A stretch of 64,000 bases of DNA, taken from Bradyrhizobium sp. 199. Its GTDB lineage: Bacteria > Pseudomonadota > Alphaproteobacteria > Rhizobiales > Xanthobacteraceae. Shown here in pieces: positions 1 through 8,080 of this stretch. The number at the start of each line of letters is the position of its first letter. The stretch's first letter is position 1. The notes under the pieces are model-generated. The model had not been told where the DNA came from. It made no database searches and worked only from the letters and a program-made list of their open reading frames with translations. The stretch covers positions 434,001-498,000 of the forward strand of contig NZ_JADPJI010000002.1 in NCBI RefSeq assembly GCF_023073355.1, written 5' to 3'. A program made the position numbers and the translations under genes.

Positions 1-807
1 GTCCGCGCCGCGCTGGAGGTGACGCACCGGCTCGGCGGCCAGAACTATGTGCTGTGGGGAGGCCGCGAGGGCTATGAGACGCTGCTCAACACCGATCTCA
101 AGCGCGAACTCGACCAACTCGGCCGCTTCGTCTCGCTGGTCGTCGAGCACAAGCACAGGATCGGTTTCAAGGGGCCGATCCTGATCGAGCCGAAGCCGAA
201 GGAGCCGACCAAGCACCAATATGATTTCGACGTCGCCACCTGCTACGGCTTCCTCGAGCGCTACGACCTTTTGAAGGACGTCAAGCTCAACATCGAGCAG
301 AACCACGCCATCCTCGCCGGCCATTCCTTCCATCACGAGGTCGCGCTTGCGGAGGCGCTCGGCGTGTTCGGCTCGCTCGATATCAATCGCGGCGACGATC
401 TGCTCGGCTGGGACACCGACCAGTTCGCGATGAACGTTCCGGAGCTGGCGCTGGTATTTCACGAGATCCTGAACCGCGGCGGCTTCACCACGGGCGGGCT
501 GAATTTCGACGCCAAGATCCGCCGCCAGTCGATCGACCCTGACGATTTGATCCACGCCCATGTCGGCTCGATGGATGCCTGCGCGCGCGCCTTCCTCGCC
601 GCGGCCGACATGGTCGATGCCGGCGCGCTCACCACGCCGCTTGCCAAACGCTACGAGGGATGGGCCGGGCCTGAAGGCCGCGCCATTCTCGGCGGCCAGC
701 GTTCGCTCGCCGATCTCGCCGACCGTGCGCTCGAGCCCGGCTTCGATCCGCAGCCGCGCTCGGGCCGGCAGGAATATCTGGAATCCCTGGTCAACCGCTA
801 TGTCTGA
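1..807 (+). CDS. xylA: xylose isomerase, C-terminal 268 residues (5' end outside window)
   Basis: Converts D-xylose to D-xylulose in the cytoplasm; the enzyme needs two divalent metal ions. The reading frame is open from base 1, so the gene starts upstream; the family is about 435-440 residues, so roughly the first 170 are missing. Visible signatures are [15 protein letters not shown] (metal and substrate site), [17 protein letters not shown] and [16 protein letters not shown], all matching proteobacterial XylA almost residue for residue. The stop lies 12 bases before the start of a sugar ABC transporter ATPase gene, which places xylA first in a pentose-type uptake and use operon. Identification is very secure; the true start cannot be seen. 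Confidence 0.97.
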   Translation, partial: VRAALEVTHRLGGQNYVLWGGREGYETLLNTDLKRELDQLGRFVSLVVEHKHRIGFKGPILIEPKPKEPTKHQYDFDVATCYGFLERYDLLKDVKLNIEQNHAILAGHSFHHEVALAEALGVFGSLDINRGDDLLGWDTDQFAMNVPELALVFHEILNRGGFTTGGLNFDAKIRRQSIDPDDLIHAHVGSMDACARAFLAAADMVDAGALTTPLAKRYEGWAGPEGRAILGGQRSLADLADRALEPGFDPQPRSGRQEYLESLVNRYV

Positions 808-819
808 GGAAGGCTGCTG

Positions 820-1581
820 ATGGCAGGCGAAGCAACCATAGAGCCGGTCCTCGAACTGACCGGCATCGGCAAGGAGTTCGGCGCGATCCGCGCGCTGCAT
901 GAGGTCGACCTGCAGGTCTTCCCGGGCGAGGTGGTCGGCCTGATGGGCGATAACGGCGCCGGCAAGTCGACGCTGGTCAAGATCATCGCCGGCAATTTCC
1001 GTCCCAGCCACGGCGAGATCCGCTTTGCCGGCAACGCGGTCCATTTCAGCCGTCCCATCGATGCCCGCGGCGTCGGCATCGAAGTCGTCTACCAGGACCT
1101 CGCGCTATCGGACAATCTGACGGCCGCGGCCAACGTGTTCCTCGGCCGCGAGCTGAAGCGCAAATTCGGCCCCATTGCCTTGCTCGACCACAAGGCGATG
1201 GCGGCGCGCGCGCTGGAATTGTTCGGCGAGCTGCGCTCGGAGACGCGCCCCGACGATCTCGTCAAGCAGATGTCGGGTGGCCAGCGCCAGGCGGTCGCGA
1301 TCGCGCGCACGCGGCTCTCCAATGCACGGCTGGTGATGATGGACGAGCCGACCGCCGCCATCTCGGTGCGCCAGGTCGAGCAGGTGCTAGGCCTGATCCA
1401 TCGGCTGAAGGAGCAGGGCGTTGCGGTCATGCTGATCTCGCACCGCATGCCTGATGTGTTCGCGGTGTGCGACCGCGTCGTCGTCATGCGCCGCGGCGAG
1501 AAGCGGGCCGACAAGCCGATCCACCAGACCTCCCCTGAGGAGATCACCGCCCTCATTACCGGCGCCAAGGAGGCGGCGTGA
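820..1581 (+). CDS. sugar ABC transporter ATP-binding protein, single-domain type
   Basis: Energises import of a monosaccharide with the permease and binding protein that follow. One complete ABC domain is visible: Walker A GDNGAGKST near residue 42, signature MSGGQRQ near 150, Walker B LVMMDEP near 170 and the switch histidine in LISHRM. At 253 residues it is half the length of RbsA/XylG/MglA, which carry two fused ABC domains, and so resembles the short FrcA type of rhizobial fructose/mannose/ribose importers that must work as a dimer. GAGGAAGG lies just before the ATG. Its stop codon overlaps the ATG of the permease, so the two are translationally coupled. Substrate is inferred from xylA upstream: xylose or a related sugar. 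Confidence 0.93.
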   Translation: MAGEATIEPVLELTGIGKEFGAIRALHEVDLQVFPGEVVGLMGDNGAGKSTLVKIIAGNFRPSHGEIRFAGNAVHFSRPIDARGVGIEVVYQDLALSDNLTAAANVFLGRELKRKFGPIALLDHKAMAARALELFGELRSETRPDDLVKQMSGGQRQAVAIARTRLSNARLVMMDEPTAAISVRQVEQVLGLIHRLKEQGVAVMLISHRMPDVFAVCDRVVVMRRGEKRADKPIHQTSPEEITALITGAKEAA

Positions 1582-2663
1582 TGGCCATGCCCTTGGAATC
1601 CCCGATCAGCTTCACCAATGTCGGCCAGATCAGATGGTGGCAGCGCGGCATCTTCGCCTCACAGACCGGGTATGTCCTGCTCGCGCTCGCGGTGTTGCTG
1701 GTGATCATGCATTTCGCCAGCCCGTATTTCTTCACCGAAGGCAACATGCAGAACGTGGCGAAGAATTTTTCCTTCATCGCCATCGCGACGCTGGGCGTCA
1801 CATTTGTCATCATCACCGGCGGCATCGACCTTTCGGTGGGATCGATGATGTGCTTCTCCGCCATGATCACCTCGATGGTGATGACCGAGCTGTCGGCGCC
1901 CGGCTCGCCGGCAGGCTCGCTGTTCGTGCATATGGCGGCCGACGGCAAGACCGTGCTGGCCAATGTCCCCGGCTTGATCCTGGTGGTCTCGATCCTCGCC
2001 GGGCTCGGCGTCGCGCTTATCGCCGGGCTCGTCAACGGCTTTTGCATCGCCGTGCTCGGCCTGTCGCCCTTCGTCACCACGCTCGGCATGCTCTCGATCG
2101 TGCGCGGGCTCGGCTATGTCGCCTCGAACGGCCGCGGCAGTTTCCCGGGCGGGCCGGACGCCGATTACTTCTATGCAGCGACCTCGGGCGACGTGCTCGG
2201 CCTGCCCGTGCCCTTCATTTATCTCGTGATCCTCGCGCTGGCGATGGCCGTGGTCCTGCACCACACCTCGTTCGGCCGTCACGTCTTCGCGCTCGGCGGC
2301 AACGAGAAGGCCGCCGAACTCACCGGCATCCCGGTCGTGCGGGTCAAGATCGAAGTCTATGTGATCTGCGCGCTCGCGGCGGGCCTGCAAGGCATCATCA
2401 TCTCCGGCTGGCTCGGATCGGCCCCGGCCAATATGGCGACGTCTTACGAGCTCAACGTGATCGCGGCGGCCGTGATCGGGGGCGCCAATCTCGCCGGCGG
2501 CATCGGCGGTCCGCTCGGCGCCATCGTCGGCTGCGTGCTGCTGGAGGTGATCCGCAACGGCCTCGTGCTGGCGCAGGTTTCCTCCTATTGGCAGCAGACG
2601 CTGGTGGGCGTGATCATCATCCTGGCCGTGCTGGTCGACCGCATCCGCTCGCGGATGACCTGA
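1581..2663 (+). CDS. sugar ABC transporter permease (RbsC/XylH family)
   Basis: Inner-membrane channel of the sugar importer. The protein of about 360 residues is highly hydrophobic with around ten membrane segments and the family hallmark GGIDLSVGS near residue 75, plus the EAA-like cytoplasmic loop GRHVFALGGNEKAAELTGI near residue 235. I chose ATG 1581, which overlaps the upstream TGA; a GTG one codon earlier and an ATG at 1587 are alternatives. The C-terminus ends in the usual DRIRSR cluster. A single permease gene implies a homodimer. Carried on the same transcript as the ATPase and the binding protein. Confidence 0.93.
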   Translation: MAMPLESPISFTNVGQIRWWQRGIFASQTGYVLLALAVLLVIMHFASPYFFTEGNMQNVAKNFSFIAIATLGVTFVIITGGIDLSVGSMMCFSAMITSMVMTELSAPGSPAGSLFVHMAADGKTVLANVPGLILVVSILAGLGVALIAGLVNGFCIAVLGLSPFVTTLGMLSIVRGLGYVASNGRGSFPGGPDADYFYAATSGDVLGLPVPFIYLVILALAMAVVLHHTSFGRHVFALGGNEKAAELTGIPVVRVKIEVYVICALAAGLQGIIISGWLGSAPANMATSYELNVIAAAVIGGANLAGGIGGPLGAIVGCVLLEVIRNGLVLAQVSSYWQQTLVGVIIILAVLVDRIRSRMT

Positions 2664-2756
2664 ATTGACGTCATTCCGGGAGGGCAAAAAAATGTCGCCT
2701 GTCCGCTTCCCGGACGTTCCAAAGAGGACGGGCACCAAACAAGGGTGGAGGAAACA

Positions 2757-3689
2757 ATGAGGAAACTTGTTCTTGCTGGCATTGCGGTGGCGATGATGGC
2801 GACGCCGGCATTCGCCGCGACCTACCGCTTCGTGATCGTGCCCAAGGCGATGAACAATCCGTTCTTCGACTTCGCGCGTGACGGCTGCCTCAAGCGCGCC
2901 AAGGAGCTCGGCAACATCGAGTGCATCTACAAGGGGCCGGTCGAGCACGAGCCGGCGACTCAGGCCCAGATCATCCAGGACTTCGTCACCCAGAAGGTCG
3001 ACGGTCTCGCCATCTCGGTCGCCGACGTCGCCGCCATGACCAAGTCGATCGAGGCGGCGAGCGCCGCCGGCATCCCCGTCATCACCTTCGATGCCGATGC
3101 GCCCGGCTCCAAGCGGATCGCCTATATCGGCACCAACAACAAGGAGTTCGGCGTCGCGCTCGGCAAGGAATTGCTGAAGATGCGGCCTGACGGCGGCAAA
3201 TACGCCATGGTCTCGGGCGGTCCCGGCGCCAAGAACCTCGCCGAACGTGTCGATGGCGTGCGGGAGGCGCTGAAGGGTTCGAAATGGACCGAGGTCGCGG
3301 GCTCGCCGACCTTCTGCAACGACGATCCCGCGCTCGCGGTCCAGCAGATGACGGACATGCGCACCGCAACGCCTGACCTCGCCGCCATCGTTCCCATCGG
3401 CGGCTGGCCGATGTTCGCGCCCGAAGGCTTCAAGGCCTTCGCCTCCAGGAACAAGAAGGACATCGATTCTGGCAAGTTCACGCTTGTCGTCGCCGATACG
3501 CTGAAGATGCAGCTTGAGCTGCTGCGCGACGGCTATGCCAATGCGCTGGTCGGCCAGCGTCCGTTCGAAATGGGCGAGAAGGCGATGGACACGCTGCTCG
3601 CCATCAAGAAGGGCGAGAAGGTGCCGGAGATCGTCTATACCGGCCTCGATCTCGTGACCAAGGACAACGTCGCGCAGATGTTGAAGTAG
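2757..3689 (+). CDS. periplasmic sugar-binding protein of the ABC transporter
   Basis: Captures the sugar in the periplasm and delivers it to the permease. The first 22 or so residues form a clear signal peptide (MRKLVLAG, hydrophobic core, cleavage after AFAA). The mature part is a periplasmic-binding-protein-like (LacI/RbsB type) fold, with typical stretches such as NNPFFDFARDG, GLAISVADV and YIGTNNKEFG. ATG 2757 is preceded by a strong GGTGGAGG site; an in-frame GTG 12 bases earlier lies inside that site and is rejected. The 93-base gap from the permease gene holds a small hairpin, so its expression may be set apart from the membrane components. Confidence 0.93.
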   Translation: MRKLVLAGIAVAMMATPAFAATYRFVIVPKAMNNPFFDFARDGCLKRAKELGNIECIYKGPVEHEPATQAQIIQDFVTQKVDGLAISVADVAAMTKSIEAASAAGIPVITFDADAPGSKRIAYIGTNNKEFGVALGKELLKMRPDGGKYAMVSGGPGAKNLAERVDGVREALKGSKWTEVAGSPTFCNDDPALAVQQMTDMRTATPDLAAIVPIGGWPMFAPEGFKAFASRNKKDIDSGKFTLVVADTLKMQLELLRDGYANALVGQRPFEMGEKAMDTLLAIKKGEKVPEIVYTGLDLVTKDNVAQMLK

Positions 3690-3752
3690 GAGCGCCCCCA
3701 GCCCCGCGCTCCTGCGTGCCTCCCCCGCTTGCGATTTCCGCGAGCGGGGGAG
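3688..3752 (+). terminator. two hairpins after the sugar-binding protein gene
   Basis: The first stem pairs AGGAGCG (3688-3694, including part of the stop codon) with CGCTCCT (3707-3713). The second is a perfect 10-bp stem, CTCCCCCGCT (3720-3729) with AGCGGGGGAG (3743-3752). There is no T-run, so this may act as a partial terminator or mRNA 3'-end stabiliser between the transporter genes and the aldo/keto reductase rather than as a complete stop. Confidence 0.5.
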
Positions 3753-3791
3753 ATGATTTGGACTGTTGGAATGAATACGAGGCAAATGGGA

Positions 3792-4769
3792 ATGAAACGG
3801 TCGCGGCTCGGCTCGCTCGACGTCACCTCAATCGGTCTCGGTTCCGCCCCGCTCGGCGGATTGTTCAGCCCGGTCAGCGATGCCGACGCGGACGCGGCGC
3901 TCGCGCGTGCCTGGTCGCTCGGGGTGAGATTCTTCGATACCGCGCCGCTCTATGGCTTTGGCCTCGCGGAACGGCGTCTTGGCGCATTCCTGCGGCAACA
4001 GACGCGCGAGTCCTTCGTGATCTCGACCAAGGTCGGCCGCCTGCTGCGTGCGCCGGATGGCGGCGGCGCCGAAGACGAGCACTACAAGGGCACGCCGCGC
4101 GAGCGCCCGCTGTTCGATTTCAGCCATGACGGCGTGCTGCGCTCGGTCGAGGAGAGCCTGGTCCGGCTTGGGCTCGACCGCGTCGATATCCTGCTGGTGC
4201 ACGATCCCGATGATCACTACGACGACGCCATCGCGGGTGCCTTCCGCGCGCTGCAGCGGCTGCGCGAGAATGGCACGGTGAAGGCGATCGGTGCCGGCAT
4301 GAACCAGTCGGAGATGTTGACGCGTTTTGCCGAGGCCGTACCGGTCGACTGCTTCCTGCTCGCCGGCCGCTACACGCTGCTCGACCAGGGCGCGCTGGAT
4401 GGGCTGTTTCCGGTCTGCGCGTCCAAGAGCATCGGCATCCTGCTCGGCGGCATCTACAACAGCGGCATTCTGGCCAGTCCGCATATGAACGCTAAGTTCA
4501 ACTATCAGGACGCTGACGCGACGCTGGTTGGGCGGGCGCTCGCGCTCGACGAGCTCTGCCGCAAGCACGGCACCGAGTTGAAGGCCGCCGCGCTGCAGTT
4601 CTGCATGACCCATCCGGCGGTGACCGTCGCGGTGATGGGTGCGCGCAATGCCGCGGAGGTTTCCGACAACATCGCAATGTCCGAGAGGCCAGTGCCGGCG
4701 GCGTTCTGGCAGGAGCTGCGTGCGCGAAACCTCGTCGATGTGCGCGCGCCGCTGCCGGGTGGGGCATAA
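3792..4769 (+). CDS. aldo/keto reductase, D-threo-aldose 1-dehydrogenase-like
   Basis: Probably oxidises an aldose (L-fucose, L-galactose, D-arabinose type) to its lactone with NAD(P). The N-terminus KRSRLGSLDVTSIGLGSAPLG and the FFDTAPLYGFGLAERRLG block (catalytic Asp/Tyr) are typical of the L-fucose/galactose dehydrogenase branch. The conserved Lys (ISTKVGRLL) and His (LLVHDPDDH) of the tetrad are present. Start is uncertain: ATG 3792 fits family N-termini and has GAGG ten bases upstream; ATG 3771 and ATG 3753 are in frame. The next gene, a lactonase-type amidohydrolase, begins 3 bases after the stop, which supports a dehydrogenase-lactonase pair. Confidence 0.88.
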   Translation: MKRSRLGSLDVTSIGLGSAPLGGLFSPVSDADADAALARAWSLGVRFFDTAPLYGFGLAERRLGAFLRQQTRESFVISTKVGRLLRAPDGGGAEDEHYKGTPRERPLFDFSHDGVLRSVEESLVRLGLDRVDILLVHDPDDHYDDAIAGAFRALQRLRENGTVKAIGAGMNQSEMLTRFAEAVPVDCFLLAGRYTLLDQGALDGLFPVCASKSIGILLGGIYNSGILASPHMNAKFNYQDADATLVGRALALDELCRKHGTELKAAALQFCMTHPAVTVAVMGARNAAEVSDNIAMSERPVPAAFWQELRARNLVDVRAPLPGGA

Positions 4770-4772
4770 GGC

Positions 4773-5624
4773 ATGATCATCGACGCCCACCAGCACTTCT
4801 GGGATCCGGCGCGCGCTGATTATCCCTGGATGGCGGCGGACGAGCTCACGCCGATCCGCCGCGCGTTCGGTCCCGCCGATCTTGCGCCGCTGTTGAAAGC
4901 GAACGGCATCGACGCCAGCATCGTGGTGCAATGCCGCTCCTCTGTCGAGGAAACCGAGGAATTTTTGCGCATCACGCATGCCAGGCCGTCAGTGATTGGC
5001 GTCGTCGGCTGGGCCGACCTGACGGACGCCGCGCTCGGCGACACGCTCGACCGGCTGCGCCGTTCACCAGGTGGAGACAAGCTCGTCGGCATTCGCCACC
5101 AGGTGCATGACGAGGCCGATTCCGATTGGCTGCTGCGCGAGGACGTTCAGCGCGGCCTCACCGCCGTGTTCGCGCACGGTCTCGCCTACGATTTCCTCGT
5201 CCGCACCCGCGAGCTGCCCGCCGCCATCGCGACGGCACAGGCCTTTCCACAAGCCCGGTTCGTGCTCGACCACGCGGCCAAGCCGCCGATCGCCGACGGC
5301 GGCAGCGCCGAATGGTCCGATCGCATCAAAGCGCTGGGCACTTGCGGCAATGTCTGGTGCAAGATCTCCGGGCTCGCGACCGAGGCGGTCTGGAACGACT
5401 GGGATGCGGACCGACTGTTTCCGTTCGTTGCGAACGCCGCAGAATGTTTTGGCGAGGACAGGCTGATCTTCGGCTCGGACTGGCCGGTGTGCCTGCTTGC
5501 GGGCAGCTACGGCGAGATCAAGAGCGCGCTGGAGACGTGCCTGGCAAGGCTTGGCCCGCAGGCGCGCGACAAGGCTTTTGGCATGAATGCCGCGCAGGCG
5601 TATCGGCTGGCGATTGCAGGTTAG
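4773..5624 (+). CDS. amidohydrolase, L-fucono-1,5-lactonase-like
   Basis: Member of the amidohydrolase_2 (TIM-barrel) family, COG3618 type, which hydrolyses sugar lactones. Seen: metal-binding IDAHQHFW at the N-terminus, DYPWM, a mid-domain GIRHQVHDE, the barrel strand FVLDHAAKPPI, CKISGLATEA, and the C-terminal FGSDWPVC with the catalytic Asp. Length (283 residues) is normal for the family. It starts 3 bases after the aldo/keto reductase stop and so is its probable pathway partner: aldose to lactone to aldonic acid. The natural sugar cannot be read from sequence. Confidence 0.88.
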   Translation: MIIDAHQHFWDPARADYPWMAADELTPIRRAFGPADLAPLLKANGIDASIVVQCRSSVEETEEFLRITHARPSVIGVVGWADLTDAALGDTLDRLRRSPGGDKLVGIRHQVHDEADSDWLLREDVQRGLTAVFAHGLAYDFLVRTRELPAAIATAQAFPQARFVLDHAAKPPIADGGSAEWSDRIKALGTCGNVWCKISGLATEAVWNDWDADRLFPFVANAAECFGEDRLIFGSDWPVCLLAGSYGEIKSALETCLARLGPQARDKAFGMNAAQAYRLAIAG

Positions 5625-5642
5625 GGCGATACGCGGCCTTTT

Positions 5643-5668
5643 CCCTCTCCCGGCAGAGCGGGAGAGGG
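5643..5668. terminator. 10-bp-stem palindrome between convergent genes
   Basis: CCCTCTCCCG (5643-5652) pairs with CGGGAGAGGG (5659-5668) around a 6-base loop. It sits between the 3' ends of the amidohydrolase gene and the binding-protein gene on the other strand, so it can serve both. The same CCCTCTCCC core recurs at 10.8, 21.6 and 56.2 kb, so it is one copy of a dispersed repeat. Confidence 0.6.
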
Positions 5669-5687
5669 GAAGCTGCCGCGGGGCTCG

Positions 5688-6917
5688 CTATTCGGACATC
5701 GGCTTGTCGGAAATATCCCAGTCCTTGCCGGTGAAGGTGGAGATGAACAGCGTCTTCATGGGCGTGTAGTCCTCGGGCGTATAGCTGTAGGTGACGCCGT
5801 CGAGGAAATAGGGCGAGTGGAAGCCTTTGAGGTTCGAGGCCTGCTTCAGCACGTTGGCGCGGGTGAGATCGTCGCCGCAGCGACGCAGGATCTCGCCCAT
5901 GGTGACGGCCTGCCCGTAGCCGGCGAAGGCGATGGTGTTGTCGGGGTCGATCGCCGGCGTGTATTTTTTGCGTAATTCCTCGAACGCCATCACGTCGGGA
6001 TCCTTCTCCCATTTGGGCAGGCCGACCTCCTTGTTGTAGCGGATGGCGACAATGCCGGCGGCATTCTCGAGCCCCGCGGCATTGAGGATCGAGCGGCCGG
6101 TCGAGCCGGCGGAGAGCAGCTGCAGCGGCTTCCAGCCGAGCTCAGCCACTTTACGGATCGACTGCGAAGAGGCCTTGCCTGTCGAGATGTTGTAAAAGAC
6201 GTCGGCGCCCGACTTCGAGAGATTGATGAGCTGGGAATCGACGGTCGGCTCGGTGAGATCATAGGTTTGCTCCATGATCACCTGCGCGGTGCCGCCGGCA
6301 TCGGCCAGCACCTTCTTGAACGGCCCCAGGAAGTCGCGGCCGAAATCGTCGTTCTGATAGAGGATGCCGATCTTGGCGTTCGGCTTCACGCTGATGACGT
6401 GCCGCGCGAGAATGCGCGCCTCGGTCGGATAGAGCGGCAGTCCCGCCATCGTCCATTTGAACTCTTTCGGGTTATTCCACTTCGAGGCGCCGGTGTTGAG
6501 CAGGAGTTGCGGCACTCCCTTGGAGTTCAGGTATTTGTGCACGGCAGTCTGGGGCGCGGTGCCGAGCGAGCCGTACAGGGCGAGCACTTCCTCCTGCTCG
6601 ACCAGGCGCCGGGTCGCCTCGACGCATTTCGGCGCGCTGTAGGCATCGTCCATGGTGAGAAACTTGATCTTACGTCCGTTGATGCCGCCCTTCTCGTTCA
6701 GCATCTGGAAATAAGCTTCGCCAATGCGGCCGAGCACGCCATAGAGCGAGCCGGGGCCGGAATGCGGCACGGTCTGCCCGATCTTGATCTCGGTGTCGCT
6801 GGCGCCCGCATCATATTTCTTGTCCGCGGCCCAGACATAGGGCGCGGGCAAGGTGGATGCGGCGATGGTGGCGAGCGCGGCGGCGCTGACATCGCGCCGC
6901 GATGGATTCTTGGTCAT
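5688..6917 (-). CDS. branched-chain amino acid-type ABC transporter substrate-binding protein
   Basis: LivK-like periplasmic binding protein of 409 residues. The start at 6917 gives MTKNPSRRDVSAAALAT, whose SRRDV motif followed by a hydrophobic stretch and a cut near YVWAA looks like a Tat signal peptide; a longer in-frame start at 6998 adds a non-signal leader and is rejected. The mature part begins with KYDAGASDTEIKIGQTVPHSG, typical of the type I periplasmic-binding fold of this family. No permease or ATPase genes lie beside it, so it is an orphan that presumably uses a transporter encoded elsewhere. Its ligand is unknown; many family members bind aromatic compounds or amides. Confidence 0.9.
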   Translation of the reverse strand: MTKNPSRRDVSAAALATIAASTLPAPYVWAADKKYDAGASDTEIKIGQTVPHSGPGSLYGVLGRIGEAYFQMLNEKGGINGRKIKFLTMDDAYSAPKCVEATRRLVEQEEVLALYGSLGTAPQTAVHKYLNSKGVPQLLLNTGASKWNNPKEFKWTMAGLPLYPTEARILARHVISVKPNAKIGILYQNDDFGRDFLGPFKKVLADAGGTAQVIMEQTYDLTEPTVDSQLINLSKSGADVFYNISTGKASSQSIRKVAELGWKPLQLLSAGSTGRSILNAAGLENAAGIVAIRYNKEVGLPKWEKDPDVMAFEELRKKYTPAIDPDNTIAFAGYGQAVTMGEILRRCGDDLTRANVLKQASNLKGFHSPYFLDGVTYSYTPEDYTPMKTLFISTFTGKDWDISDKPMSE

Positions 6918-7030
6918 TACTTGTTTCTCCCTAGCGGGAGCATTGTGTTGGCATCGCAGCTCGGCTCGCAAGTGGGAAGTCGCAGCTTTGCGACGCAATG
7001 ACGCTTAAATCGCGCGTTTAGCGCCTAGAC

Positions 7031-7921
7031 TCAAGTTTTCTCGGCGACGATGACGAGGCCGCGCACCGGCTCGTTGTTCTCGATGCGCGGTGAGGCCGGC
7101 TCGAGCGTCAATAGCTTCAGGCCCGCCTTGGCGAGCGCGCCACGCGCATATTCCGCCGAGTGGGCATAACGCAGGCCTTCGCCGAGAACCACACCGCTGC
7201 CGTCATGCGTCTCCAGCGTGAACGCGAGCACGCCGCCTGATACCAGCACGCGCCTGGCTTCGTTGAGGACCGGCGCGAGGTCGGAAAGATAAACGAACGC
7301 ATCCGCCGCGACGACGAGATTCGCGCTTGTCTCCGCTTTGGTGCGCAGGCCTTCGATCATGTCGGCAATTTCGAGTTCGGCATAGAGATTGGTGGCGCGC
7401 GCCTGCTTGATCATGCCGGGCGACAAATCGATGCCGCTGAAATGGTCGACCTGCTTTGCGAAGGCGGCTGCCGCAAGGCCGGTGCCGCAGCCGAGATCGA
7501 TGGTGCGCTTGAAGTAGGCCGGCTTCCCGGCGGTGACCCGTGCGGCCACCACCGCCTTGAAGATCAGGCTTGGCGCGCGATAGCCGAGATCGTTGATCAG
7601 CACCTGCTCGAAGCGCGGCGCGTACTGGTCGAACAACGCTTGCACATAGGCCTTGGGCATCTCCGCCATCGCGGCATCGCCGAGCCGCATCAGATGCAGA
7701 CCGGCGCCGTGCTGATCGCCAGGATCGGACCGGAGCGCCTCTCGAAATGCGGCGATCGCCTTGTCGCGCTCGCCGAGTTGGGCGCGGATTTCGCCGAGCG
7801 TGAACCAGGCCGACGTGAAGTCAGGCGCAAGCTCGAGTGTCTGCTCCAGGAGGTCCGCGGCTGCGGGCAGATCGCCCTTGAGCTGGAGGTCGCGCGCGAA
7901 TTCGAAGCGGCGGTCGGCCAT
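7031..7921 (-). CDS. TPR-containing class I SAM-dependent methyltransferase
   Basis: Residues about 5-75 form two TPR-like helical repeats (LQLKGDLPAAADLLEQTLEL, FTLGEIRAQLGERDKAIAAF); residues 100-290 are a Rossmann methyltransferase with the SAM motif TIDLGCGTGLAA and the later SGGVLAFTLE strand. COG4976-type predicted methyltransferase; the substrate is unknown. The start is unclear: I use ATG 7921, which begins just before the first TPR; ATG 7957 is possible. The frame runs further upstream through a dispersed repeat that encodes CRVKPGND-like residues, which should not be included. It is divergent from the exonuclease gene at 8081. Confidence 0.85.
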   Translation of the reverse strand: MADRRFEFARDLQLKGDLPAAADLLEQTLELAPDFTSAWFTLGEIRAQLGERDKAIAAFREALRSDPGDQHGAGLHLMRLGDAAMAEMPKAYVQALFDQYAPRFEQVLINDLGYRAPSLIFKAVVAARVTAGKPAYFKRTIDLGCGTGLAAAAFAKQVDHFSGIDLSPGMIKQARATNLYAELEIADMIEGLRTKAETSANLVVAADAFVYLSDLAPVLNEARRVLVSGGVLAFTLETHDGSGVVLGEGLRYAHSAEYARGALAKAGLKLLTLEPASPRIENNEPVRGLVIVAEKT

Positions 7922-7969
7922 GAGATCGCCGGAGGTCAGGAACAAGCGCAGGGGCATTGGGAACCACTT

Positions 7970-8047
7970 GTCATTGCCGGGCTTGACCCGACAATCCATC
8001 AAAAAGGGAATTGTTTAAGTGGATGGATGCACGGGTCAAGCCCGCAC
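7970..8047. repeat. palindromic repeat with GGGCTTGACCC core in a divergent intergenic region
   Basis: CGGGCTTGACCCG (7979-7991) is matched exactly in inverse by CGGGTCAAGCCCG (8032-8044). It is related to the TCATGCCCGGGCTTGTCCCGG repeats found at 40.3, 45.9, 54.2 and 58.1 kb. Unlike those, this copy lies between two divergent genes, so it may overlap both promoters. Confidence 0.75.
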
Positions 8048-8080
8048 ATATCGGGTGAATAGTGGGGCGCCGGTGCTTAT

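Noticed and set aside
1659..3785. Long minus-strand open frame (708 codons) opposite the sugar transporter genes
   Set aside because: High-GC antisense shadow of the permease and binding-protein genes; composition is His/Arg/Asp-rich with no recognisable domain.
7957..8002. Extended N-terminus of the methyltransferase (CRVKPGND leader)
   Set aside because: The leader is encoded by a dispersed repeat; the TPR domain starts after ATG 7921.
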